In this document: one piece after another, positions 53,203 to 63,554 of the stretch
Layout: every line of letters starts with the position of its first letter
Position numbering within the stretch: position 1 is the stretch's first letter
NCBI GenBank assembly: GCA_949751835.1
Contig: CATKHK010000007.1
Coordinates: forward strand, 496,001 to 560,000
Direction of reading: 5' to 3'
Source of the DNA: Blepharisma japonicum
Lineage: Eukaryota > Ciliophora > Heterotrichea > Heterotrichida > Blepharismidae
Length of the DNA: 64,000 bases
Notes under the pieces: model-generated
What the model was told of the DNA's origin: nothing
Seen by the model: only the letters and a program-made list of their open reading frames with translations
Database searches by the model: none
Made by a program: the position numbers and the translations under genes

Positions 53203-55455
53203 ATGGAAAATTCACCATCACCTTTATTTACTCCGCCTGAAAATAGTACACCAGCCTCTGGCATAAAGATTGAGACTTACTCACCTGAAAAATTATCTGA
53301 AAAATCAGTCATGAGAAGTCTTGATGGCTCGAATAAAATTTTATGCACAACTGCTGACTTATTAAAAAGTCTTGAAAACCATAACATGGAATTTGATGAA
53401 GAAGACGCGTTTATCAGCCCAAATAAAGACTGCGATAATATTCGTATTTGCTCTCCATTGGTAGAACCCATTATAGATCCTTTACTGACACTCAATTCAG
53501 AAGAAAACGAAAACGCATCAGAAGATTCTTCTCTTTTGGAAAGCAAGACACCAAAAATTGAGCCATCAGTTGACCCATTCATATCACCAAGAAATCAAAA
53601 TTCTAATCCCGATTTAGACGAATTGCTATTGATGAAGCCTACTGCCTCACCTGAAGAAGGATTTGCTAAGAAAATAAATCGTTCATTATTGTCCCACAAT
53701 TCTTCTATTTCAACACGCCAAGGAAATGATTCTCCTTACATTGATCCAATAGTGGAGCCATTATTAAACGATCCACTCGATACTATAAAAGATGATTCCT
53801 CAATTGTGGAACCAATTATAGATCCTTTGCTTACTCTATACTCTTCTGCTTCAGAAAACTGCTCAGTTATAATTGAGCCACTTATAGATCCTCTAGTAGA
53901 AACTTCTTTTATCGAAAGATTCACAGAAAATGAAGTTTCTTTCAGTCAGAAAAAATCATCTATAGAGTTTATCATGGCTCACAAGCAAGATAAATCAAGT
54001 CTAGGAATTTACAGTGATTTCCTGATGGATGTACCATTTCAAAATTTCGATAGCAGCACACGCTATTCTTTGGCAACTATGGAATTTTTAAATCGAGTAT
54101 CTGAGATTATTAGCAGGGCAACTAGAAGAAAATGCAACTCAGGATTCAAAAAACTGGCCAGCCCAGTCTATGAAAAACAGCAAATTCAGCTAATAAACTT
54201 AAAAACTCACAGTAGATGGCTACATCTAAAGCATAAAGGCCAGCATCTCACTCCTTCAGAAAAGAAAGACATGAAAGCGCAATGTTTAGAAAGAATGATC
54301 ATGACTGGAAGAATCAATTTAGAACAAAGAGCACTGTGAAGGTGGAATTTAAAGTCCTTTGGTGTAAAGCTGCATCCTCCATATTGGAGAAGCCAAAAAC
54401 AATGTTCAGGAATTGAACTATTTGAAAGCATACTTGTAAAATCAGGCATCCGGCATTTTGATTTATTAAAGAGAAGCTTTTTAAGCTGAGTGAATATTGT
54501 AAATTTTGAGAAATTTCTTGATTCCAATGCAGAAATCATTGAAGAAGTCACTGATGTAATTGAAGAAGTTCATATATCAAAAGTAACCAAAAATGCTGAT
54601 GGTGAGATAATTGAAATAGAAGAAAAAGACTTAACTAACTCAAGGGTTGGTTTGGCTTTAATTAAGCATGCACTTAGAAAGGTCATTAACAATGGGTTTT
54701 ATCGATGGAAAATGCAGACCAACCTGCTCAGACAAGCTAGGGCACCTACAAAATCAAGTGCTTTGCTTAAATCTGTGTTTAGGAATTTAAGTCATATTCT
54801 TTCAAAAATAACGAGAAAAGGCTTTAATGTGTGGAAAATGAATATCAAACTAGAGAAAATCGCCAAAACTCCCAAAACAGTTGTGAAAAAAGTCCAAAAA
54901 GAAATGGCCTTCCAAAATATTAAAAATATCAAAGCGGTTATATGCAACTTGCAGCATATTTTGAAAGTCCCGCTACTCCAAGCCTGGATGAAGTGGAATC
55001 AAGAGGAATTTGAGTTTGAAGAAGAAGAGGAAGTAATTGTTCAAAGTATCAAAATCACTAATAGATCATTCACCTCTTTCTCAATTCTTCACAAGCCTTT
55101 ATGTGTTATAGAATATGAAATATCAGTTCAAACCAATAATGATTTCGATACTCCTACTAAAAGAGATTCAGTAAAATCCAGCAAGAGCAATCCTTTTTTT
55201 CCTCAAGAAATGCCTGGTTTAGAACTTAAAGGTGAAGCTGCAGAAAAAATGGAAAAATTAGTTCCTAAAATCGTTGCTATATGCAAGAAACGTCACCTTA
55301 TTGAAGGATTTACGCTCATAAAATGACTTGATCGGTCAAATAATCTCCATTTGCAAAAGCTTAAATTAAAAGCCATGATGAGCAGACTTATTACTAAAGA
55401 GGCAACTCCGCTGAAATGCTTTTATAGCTGGAGACTCAATACTTTGAGAAGTTAG
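53203..55455 (+). CDS. Repeat protein with EPIIDPLL motifs and Sfi1-like helices (750 aa)
   Basis: Single exon across several TGA (Trp); stops at TAG 55453-55455. The N-terminal 250 residues repeat a short motif: VEPIIDPLLTL, IEPSVDPF, IDPIVEPLLNDPL, VEPIIDPLLTL, IEPLIDPLVE. From about residue 280 the protein is basic and helical, with units ending in F-x-x-W-(K/R) such as NGFYRWKMQTNLL, KGFNVWKMNIKLE, KRSFLSWVNIV and KCFYSWRLNTL. That pattern resembles Sfi1 centrin-binding repeats, so a centrin partner at basal bodies or contractile fibres is possible (inference). Confidence 0.75.
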
Positions 55456-55502
55456 CTTTATAAGTTAATTTAATGGCAAGAATTAATAAAAATATTGAAG
55501 AA

Positions 55503-56987
55503 TTAATTTTTAAGTGGCTCAGCAGGGCTATCTGGGTTAGAGTTTATCAGCTTCAATTTTTTATTATATTGTTGACGTTCGTATCTCACATGGTTCGGGT
55601 CAATATGCTTTCCCATATATTTAGCAATTTTCTTGTTCGCAAGAGGCTCTGCGTTATATTTTTCGACAGCTTTATAGAATCTTTCATAGTCCTCTGCATT
55701 TCATTCAGATCTTTCTTGAGAAAAATACCTATAGCTTCGTTTTTTCTTTTCTTCTGGACTTTCATAAAATTCAAGTAGATGTTCCGCTACTTTAGCGATC
55801 CCTTCTTCTCCTTTTAACGAAGTATTCATATCTAGCATGCCAGGTATTTTCTTTTTATTTCATAAATACGCCCTTAAATCTTCACACAAGCTTTCATCTA
55901 CTTCTGCGTTTTCATCAATTGTTGGTGGCTTGGATACATCATAATGAAAAAAGGCCGTCCCATCATCAAGTTTTCTTTTGCTCATCTTTATAACTCTTTC
56001 GAAAATTGGTTCACCACCTTCAGCAAACTTTGTAAAGCCTTCTATACAGAATTTTAAAGTCAGTGCTAAAGTTTCTTCTTCTTTGGTTCTCATTTCGTGG
56101 TATCTATCAAAAATAGCTGATAAATTCATCCCTTCATTTTCACAAAAATCTCGAAATTTTAGCATTAAATCAACCGTATCTTGTCCTAATGGCAGTAATT
56201 CTGAGAAATCACTAAGCTTGTGGACAACGTCGCTTTTCATGTGGATATCTCTTCTGAATTTTTCGTTTTTCTGGTAATTATTTATTTCCCTGAATGTCAG
56301 TTCTATTTTATAATGATGTTTGGCTCTCAATAAACTTGTATAAATCAAATTTTGTAAGAAAAAATCACCAACTTTGGCAAGGTGCTCAGGGATGTCAAGA
56401 TAATCTTTCTTAATGAATTGAAAAATCATAGGAAATATCACTAGCGGAAGTCTAGGTATGCGCATATATCTATTCGCAGCAAAAAGTGTTTCTGATGATG
56501 ACTTCGCAATATGCTCTCTTAAGACGCTATATGGGATACTTCTATCATCCTCTAAGCTATCTGAGTTCCCATTTCCATTTTGGCTATCATCTGGTTTAAA
56601 TTCCCCAGCCTCTTTGATTGCATTGTACACCTCAGAGTCCAAAATCCAAAATTTTGTTTCTTTCCTCATAAACGCAATGATCCCCGCCATCAGTTCTTCA
56701 ATGCTGGTAGCTGCTTATAAGTTACCTTTAAAGTATGAATAGTCTATTAAAGCTAGCTCAGTAATATAAGTCTCTAAATCATAATCCTGGAGGCTGCAGA
56801 CTTCTTTTCGTGAAAGCCTGTTTTTCACCTCTCGTTTTATTATTGGCAGGGCTGCTATATTCAGTGAACTTGGATCGCCTTTCTTTGGCTTTCGTGCGGT
56901 GGAGCTTGAATAGAAGACGTCTGATCTTGTCAATTCATTGTACTTGGTAATGAAGTTTCTATGCACATACCTGCTTGCCGAATTCAT
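55503..56987 (-). CDS. SANT-domain protein (489 aa)
   Basis: Two exons; 15 nt intron 56711-56725. The last 100 residues hold a SANT/Myb-like unit: RSEWNAEDYERFYKAVEKYN, then KIAKYMGKHIDPNHVRYERQQY, with Trp from TGA. The first 300 residues are mostly helical with no family recognised. SANT domains in chromatin enzymes bind histone tails or DNA. Converges on the Sfi1-like gene with a 47 bp gap. Nuclear role inferred. Confidence 0.72.
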
Positions 56988-57251
56988 TTTTATTTATGGA
57001 TAGGCCTTCACTCTTCAAGAGTTTAATGAAACTTTTAAGCAGGATCATTTTTTGAAGATTTCTGAGCTTGTTCAGGATAGATTAGAAATTTGATCATAAT
57101 TTAGTATCTGTCCATGATCAGTTGTTACTTATAAAGACGCAATTAAAATGTTTAGAGAATGTATGGAAATCTTATTTTTGGGGTAAAATTAAGGGTAAGC
57201 TATTTAACAGGTAAAAAATAATCTGCTAAAGCAAGGAAAATCGCTAATAAA

Positions 57252-58973
57252 ATGGCGGAAAAAGAATTCAATTCAAAACAGCCCACTTACCTGTACTCTG
57301 CAAAAAGTGATTTAGAGTCCAATCAAGACTCTCAAGACTTATTCAGCATAAAAAGGGAAAGTGATGTAACAAGTGAATCTCGAGACATAAAACGTAGAGT
57401 CTCATGGGGAAATTATCGTGTTCGGCAGTACCTCCAAACTACAGAAGAAAGTCCTCTTGAAGGAGGTCGGTATCCTTTAATTGAAGATGAAGATCTACTT
57501 CAGGCCCCTCTTGGAAGTGCAAGTCCTATAGAAGATCCGCAGCTTTCTCAACTTTTTCACGAATCAGCTAAACAAGATGAAACATATAAGCGAAAACAAG
57601 CCAATTCTCCTTCAGATATGGACATCTCTGAAATCATGTCTCCTCCTTCAAAACCAATTTTAAAGCCTGAAAGAACTGGGAGAGAGCTAATTGAAGAATT
57701 CAATCAAAGTTTGGAATCTCCTCCTGTCTATATGAACTGTGAAGAAGATACACCAGAAGAAGCACGCTATGAAATACCTGATCCAGGAATGCCAGCATTA
57801 TTAATAAAATATGATAATACCCCAAGCCAAGCGTGCTCACAAGATATCGCTCCAAGATTCCCAAATTTATTAACTCCAGTAAAAGAAGAAGACAGCGAAT
57901 CTATGCAAATTTGTAGCTCTGGAGATACATTGGCATCACCAAGCATTGGAAGATTTAAAGATATAAGTAACAGGCAGTCAACTCCATATGTAAATGTTAA
58001 GCAAAGCAGTCCAGTGAGTGCAAAAAGTGAAGGGTCTTCTAAAAGTGTGGTAAAACCAATTTTAAAAAGAAATGAAGAAGAAAAAAAAATAGAGGAGACC
58101 CCTCAAGTAGCTGAAAAAGTTTCTTTAGTGTCTTCAAAACTTGATACAAGTAAGCTTACTCCTTTGAAGCCAATTCCATGAAAAGCGAATTATCCTCCGA
58201 ATTCTTCAGGAAGAAAAACACCAAAGATTGATCCATTTAAAGAGCGTAAAATTCAGGACTTAAAAGATAGGCTAGAAGAAGCGAAAAGAAGTTTAGAGCA
58301 TGCCCTCTATGAAAAAGAAAGCTTGGAAAATCTTTCAAATGGATTAATATATCTGTTAAAAGAGCAGGACAATAAAATTGAAAGGGCTATCTCAGGTCTG
58401 ATTTCTGAAAACCGGCAAAAAGAAAAATCAGCTGAAGCTGTGATTAATTCACAAATTGAGAATTTAAGCAGAGATATACTTGAGTTAAAGGAAAAAGATA
58501 GATGGTATATGACTTATCATCATTCCTATGGAGACAAAGAAATCAAAGCGTTTCGGCACATTTCAAGTCTCCAAAATTCTTCTTGATATTCCAAACTTTA
58601 TATGGTTTTAATAGGCCAAGAGACAGGATATGAAGTATCAGTAAAAATCATGGATGGTTTTGATGATGAAATTTTTGAAAAATTATGAGAAAAATTTTCG
58701 AAATTTTTAAATAAATATTTGTCGCATAATAAAGAAGAATTTATACTGGAAAACGCTGCTCATTATTGGCACAGCTTTATATGCTTGCAAGAAGCCTTTT
58801 TCAAGCTGAAAATGGCATTTGAAATTAGTGAGATCATAACTACTGATACTTCTTTAATAATCAGAGGAACTGCTGCAGATCAGAAGTGGGAAACTGGGTT
58901 TTCTTTTATAAGTATTGACAAAGATTGGGATCTTTTTAAATCATCTCTACGAAATTTAGGCCTTGAAATATAA
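57252..58973 (+). CDS. Candidate KNL1/Spc105-like kinetochore protein (573 aa)
   Basis: Single exon with several TGA as Trp. N-terminal RRVSWGNYRVRQYL resembles the RVSF-type PP1-docking motif of KNL1/Spc105 with following conserved residues. The long middle is Ser/Pro/Glu-rich and disordered with ILKPE-type repeats. A coiled coil (about 330-430) is followed by a 140-residue folded end (WYMTYHHSYGDKEIKAF, then YMVLIGQETGYEVSVKI), where KNL1 has RWD domains. The overall order fits, but no single motif proves it. Alternative: another PP1-binding scaffold. Confidence 0.65.
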
Positions 58974-59015
58974 ATTTTTACAAATAATGAAATAATAATT
59001 CTTTATTAAATATAT

Positions 59016-59714
59016 TTAACACTTCTGCTTCTTAGATGGCTTTGGCTCCTCATTGCTTGCCACATTGATTAAGCTGTATAATCCTTACTTAAATATTTTG
59101 TCAAAAGAGTCTTTGTCAAGAGCATTCATCTTAATTTGGATTCTTTCAGTGTCCAGCTCCTCTATAGCAGACTTACATTGGCTCTCCACAATTTTCACTA
59201 TTTCTGCAAGCAGCTCAACAGGTGCTCTTCTAATCTTTTCAGCAAGCTCTATTTTGTTTTCAAAGCTTAGTGCTTCATTATTTGTCAAAGGTATACTAAA
59301 AATATCTTCTCTTGGTCTTTTAACTGCTTTTTCTACAAACAAGCTATGCTTATCAATATATTTCTTCATGTATGCCTCCATCATCTCTGCATGCTGGTAT
59401 ATAGGCTAAATAATAATTACAGAGCCAATTTGATTGTAAGTTTTACAGTTTTCCCAAATAAGGCTGAGGTCTTTGAGGATTTCTTTTGAGTTAGAATATT
59501 TTGAGGATTTGAGCTTTTTCTTTATAGTTGATAAGTCCATTGGATTGCTTATAATGAGTGGATAGTCGATAAGACCTAATGCTTTGTAATCAACTGGTTT
59601 TGAAAACAAATTGGACTCAGGACGCTTCTCTAGATGCTTTATTAATTCTTGTGCCTTTTTAATCTCATCTTTTGATAGAGCAGATTTCTTAGTTGAGTCT
59701 GACATCTGATCCAT
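59016..59714 (-). CDS. Small BET-like bromodomain and NET protein (222 aa)
   Basis: Three exons with 15 nt introns at 59406-59420 and 59074-59088. Residues 10-110 are a bromodomain (PVDYKALGLIDYPLIISNPMDLSTIKKKL, then WENCKTYNQIGSPIYQHAEMM) with the acetyl-lysine Asn in CKTYNQ. Residues 140-205 match a NET domain (FENKIELAEKIRRAPVELLAEIV, DTERIQIKMNALD). The C-terminus is basic (KPSKKQKC). BET proteins read acetylated histones; this has one bromodomain instead of two. Without splicing both introns the frame closes early. Confidence 0.9.
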
Positions 59715-59918
59715 AAGTTGAGATTAATTAATTATTTAAGTTTCAATAAACTTTCAATGGAATTTTCATAAAAAATAAAAAATAAATAGTAATTAGAATT
59801 ATGAATTTTATATATGCCAATAGAAAAAACTCTGATAATGTTAAATTTCGAATATTACGATAATAGAGATAATCAGAGAGTTATTTCAAAATTTAAGTGA
59901 TAAAATATTACTTATGTG

Positions 59919-61721
59919 TTAAGCATTAGACTTTCTAGCTCTTTTTCTGGATTCAAAATCTAAAAGTTTCTTTCTCAGCCTGATTGATTTTGGTGTAATT
60001 TCTACAAGCTCATCTTCATTAATATAAGCAAAAGCTTCTTCTACTGTAAAGCTTTTAATTGGACTAAGCTTAATATTTTCATCTCTCATTGCAGATCTCA
60101 CATTAGTCAGTCTTTTTTCCTTATTTGGGTTTAATATAATTTCATCTTCAACAGAAGTTTCTCCAATAATCATTCCTTCATATACTTTTTGCCCAGGGGT
60201 AATAAAAGATTGGCCTTTTTCTTCTAAATGGTTAATTCCGTATTCAGTGCAATTTCCTTTATGGGTTGACACAACAACTCCTTGTTGCCTTCTTCTGAGT
60301 TCTCCTTTATATGGGGAATAAGTTTTTACATGTGACTCAATAGTCATATTTCCTTTGGTTATACTGAGAAGCTTTGGCTTAAATCCCATCATTGCTCTGG
60401 TAGGGATATGGAAGATTACTCTAGCATGGGTGGCAGAAATATCTTTTTGATCAACAAATGTGGCTAGTCTATTTAAGAAAGCTTCAGTTAAAGGCAATGC
60501 AAACTCTTGTGGAGACTCAATGATGACTTCTTCAATTGGCTCAACAATTGTGCCATCTTCCAAAGTTTTGGTCAAAATAATAGGTGGCTCAATAGTCATT
60601 TCAAAGTCTTCACGTCTGAGGTTTTCAATCAAAATTCCTAAATGAAGTTCTCCTCTTCCAGAGACTTCCACACAACTATTTCCTTCTTTCACAACTAAAG
60701 CCAAATCATTTTCAGCTTCTTCATAAAGTCTTTTCTTTATAGCTCCAATAGTATTTTTTGTTCCTTCTTGCGAGTTATAAGGTGAGTCATTTGCTCTGAT
60801 CCTCAAAGTCATTGTAGGCTCATCAATAGGTATCGCATTCAATTTTTCAGTATTTTCTACATGAGAAACAGTATCATTTACTTGCCCATTGACTCCTGAC
60901 ACCAATATAATATCTCCTGCAATTCCTCTATTGACATCAATTCTTTCACTTCCCAATGTTTTTTGAATTTTTGTAATTTTTCCTGTTTCTTTGATCCCTT
61001 CAGCTCCAATCAAATGAATATCATCGCCAAGTTTTACTTCTCCTTGATTAACCTTTCCAATCATATATTTTCCGAAATGAGTATTGGTCTCAGTCATTGT
61101 GATAAGCATCCTAAAAGGTCCAGTTTCTTTTTCTTTTGGAGGATCAATTTCATTAATAATAGTTTCCAGAAGAGGCTCACAATTTTGCCTTGGCCCATTG
61201 ACTTCTCTATCAACCCAACCACTTCGCCCTGAGGCATAAAGTAGAGGATAGCTCAATTGATGCTCACTGACATTTAGACTGCAAAATAAATCAAAAATCC
61301 TGCTTTCGACTTCACCTGGCTTTGATGTAGGACGATCAAGTTTATTCATGACGACTATTGGCTTAAGTCCTGCAGCAATAGCTTTACTAAGAACGTAGCG
61401 GGTTTGAGGCATTGGTCCTTCAGTGGCACAGACAACTAGAAGGCATCCATCCACTATGCTCATCACACGCTCCACCTGGCCTCCAAAATCAGCATGCCCT
61501 GGTGTGTCGACAAAGTTGATTAGGTAATCTTTATATGGAATCCCAGTAACTTTAGAGAGGATGGTAATTCCTCTCTCCTGCTCAAGATCTAAGCTGTCCA
61601 TTGATTTCGTATAATTTCCTCTCTGAGTAAGGATTGAGTTCACGAGAGTTGTTTTTCCATGATCAACGTGAGCAATTACAGCGATGTTACGGAGAAATTT
61701 CTGGCGGAGGTTGTTAAGCAT
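59919..61721 (-). CDS. typA: BipA/TypA translational GTPase, probably mitochondrial (600 aa)
   Basis: Intact exon, length normal for bacterial BipA (about 600). GTPase motifs are complete: [10 protein letters not shown] (G1), ERGITI (G2), DTPGHADF (G3), NKLDR (G4). Domains II, III, V-like and the BipA-specific C-terminus ([14 protein letters not shown]..., [29 protein letters not shown]) follow. The N-terminus [12 protein letters not shown] is short and basic, so mitochondrial import is plausible but not certain. Bacterial-type family in a eukaryote; together with RsfS it points to mitochondrial ribosome assembly. All Trp codons TGG. Confidence 0.95.
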   Translation of the reverse strand: MLNNLRQKFLRNIAVIAHVDHGKTTLVNSILTQRGNYTKSMDSLDLEQERGITILSKVTGIPYKDYLINFVDTPGHADFGGQVERVMSIVDGCLLVVCATEGPMPQTRYVLSKAIAAGLKPIVVMNKLDRPTSKPGEVESRIFDLFCSLNVSEHQLSYPLLYASGRSGWVDREVNGPRQNCEPLLETIINEIDPPKEKETGPFRMLITMTETNTHFGKYMIGKVNQGEVKLGDDIHLIGAEGIKETGKITKIQKTLGSERIDVNRGIAGDIILVSGVNGQVNDTVSHVENTEKLNAIPIDEPTMTLRIRANDSPYNSQEGTKNTIGAIKKRLYEEAENDLALVVKEGNSCVEVSGRGELHLGILIENLRREDFEMTIEPPIILTKTLEDGTIVEPIEEVIIESPQEFALPLTEAFLNRLATFVDQKDISATHARVIFHIPTRAMMGFKPKLLSITKGNMTIESHVKTYSPYKGELRRRQQGVVVSTHKGNCTEYGINHLEEKGQSFITPGQKVYEGMIIGETSVEDEIILNPNKEKRLTNVRSAMRDENIKLSPIKSFTVEEAFAYINEDELVEITPKSIRLRKKLLDFESRKRARKSNA

Positions 61722-62176
61722 CGTGGATTGATTAAATATGAATTTCGATAAATATGGCCTTTAATTATAATAATAAAATATCTTAAGTAGATTACTCGCA
61801 ATATTTATTTTTCTATCCAAATTAATAAAAAACTGATCAAATTTGAATTGTTAATAGAAATAATTGCATTAAACTGATTCTTTTTTATTTTTTGCTTATA
61901 AACCCTAAAACTTGATAATAAATTATAAAGAAAATAATAAGTATATTAAAACCGAGAAACCAATTTATACTTAATAAAACATATTGTGTGGATTATCCTC
62001 ATTTAATTAGCTTTCAATAATTATTAATCAGCATACAAATATTTTTAGATTTTTAGTAATAAAGCACCTGGTGTTAATAATAAACTAAATTTCATTTAAA
62101 TTGTGCAGTAATTCTATATATCATTAATTAACAGTCTTGGAACCTATATTATACTCCAATATCATTGAATATTCGA
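61722..62176. other. AT-rich intergenic gap
   Basis: About 455 bp upstream of BipA. Nothing recognised. Confidence 0.5.
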
Positions 62177-63061
62177 TTATTTCTTTTGTGAATACAGATT
62201 TGACCCGCTTGCATTCCTTACCAACTTTGGAGGATCTTTCATCTTTATTTCTTTGTTTTCCTGAGTCGAGGATCTTACGTTTACATTTGCAGAGGGAGAT
62301 ATACCATTTTGCATAATTTTTCAACTCCCTGCAAAGCTTGACCTCACAGAATTATCAAATGTGCTTGAAAAATTCCTTGGAGAACTATCCTTCACAATAG
62401 GCCTATCAATTTTGTCTGCTTTGCTTGCAATTAGCTGCTGGGGCAATGACCCTTGTGGAAAGCTTAATTTCCTTGAAAATGAAGGGCCTTCTCTTGGAGA
62501 ATTGTCCTTTAAAGATATTGGCGATTTTGGAAAATCTTTATCTTTTTTTAAGCTAGAAAATTGTGAATGTGAAGAATATGAGTTGGGTGTAGATGATATA
62601 GATTCTAAAGGGAGTGATCCTCGACGGATATCTAATTGCTTAGAAAATGACGGTTCGTCTTCTGATATACTGGCTCGAAAAGAAAATGATAATCCTTGCT
62701 CATTAATAAACTTAGAAAATTGCTGCTGAGGGTATGGTGTTGGAGTTGATTGCTGGGGTAATGATCCTCGACGTATAATTGCTTGGTATGAAAATGGTGA
62801 CTCATCTCCTGATACACTATTTCTAAATGAGATTGGATTTTGCGAATAAGCTCTTTCCTTAGTAAAGCTTGGAAATTGCTGTGGAGGGCATAGTGTATTG
62901 GCTGTAACAGTGGGAAATTGATAAGATGATTCTGAGAATGGAATCTTCAGAATCTGTTGAGATGTTGTTTTGTGAATTTTGGTTGGGCTGATTATTTTAT
63001 TAATTGGCTGCTCACTTCCAGAAAATACAACGTTTGTTGGTTGATTATACCTTTTATCCAT
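62177..63061 (-). CDS. Three-repeat protein with RRGS phosphorylation motifs (294 aa)
   Basis: Single exon; TGA near residue 247 is Trp; stop TAA 62177-62179. Residues about 65-220 carry three related units of about 50 residues: F-S/T..., SFR/S-x-S-x-x-x-E-x-P-S-F-S, IRRGSLP (units 1 and 2) or FPQGSLP (unit 3). RRGS fits the PKA/AGC consensus. The whole chain is Ser/Pro/Gln-rich and disordered. Possibly a PKA substrate scaffold (inference). Confidence 0.75.
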
Positions 63062-63177
63062 TTTTCTTTTTCAGATCAAAAACTCAAAAAGAAACTATAT
63101 TTACAGAAATTCTTATTTATTTTGATAAATTAATTAAGTCACTTTTCAATTTTCCTAATTTAATCTTGGTTATAAAA

Positions 63178-63483
63178 ATGTTCAGCAGGGCTATCAAAAC
63201 CAAATTCAATGAGAGCAAGTACATGCAGCTGAGTATTGTTAGGAACAGGCGTATCGCAGACGAGGATCTTCAGCCAGCCGCAAAGAGATTTGGACTGATA
63301 ATGGGAATCTTCTGCACATTCCATTTGATTAAACTCAAGAGAAAAGATCCTAGTCACAAGACCAACTATACTAGATGGAGCAAAGGTTTGTATACACTCC
63401 CTCACTTGCCATGGTATAAGAAATTGGAAGAAGGCTCTGTGCCAATGAAGAAACAACCAACTGCTCTTTATCCAGACGTATAA
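63178..63483 (+). CDS. Small protein with a hydrophobic helix, possibly mitochondrial (101 aa)
   Basis: I place the start at ATG 63178; the frame is open upstream without another ATG that is conserved-looking. Basic N-terminus (MFSRAIKTKFNESKY), a hydrophobic helix (about 38-53, RFGLIMGIFCTFHLI) and a Pro/Tyr/Trp-rich tail (LYTLPHLPWYKK). Base composition is richer in C/G than neighbours, like eS8, suggesting high expression. The layout fits a small subunit of a mitochondrial membrane complex, but no family is recognised. Confidence 0.65.
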   Translation: MFSRAIKTKFNESKYMQLSIVRNRRIADEDLQPAAKRFGLIMGIFCTFHLIKLKRKDPSHKTNYTRWSKGLYTLPHLPWYKKLEEGSVPMKKQPTALYPDV

Positions 63484-63554
63484 CCAGAAATGGATAACTA
63501 AGAGACTTCATAGCAAACTAATCTTGTAAATAAATTCCAAATAAATACTTCTTC

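Noticed and set aside
63160-63456. Minus-strand ORF of 98 codons opposite the 101-residue gene
   Set aside because: Antisense shadow with no domain; the plus-strand frame has a sensible start, helix and composition.
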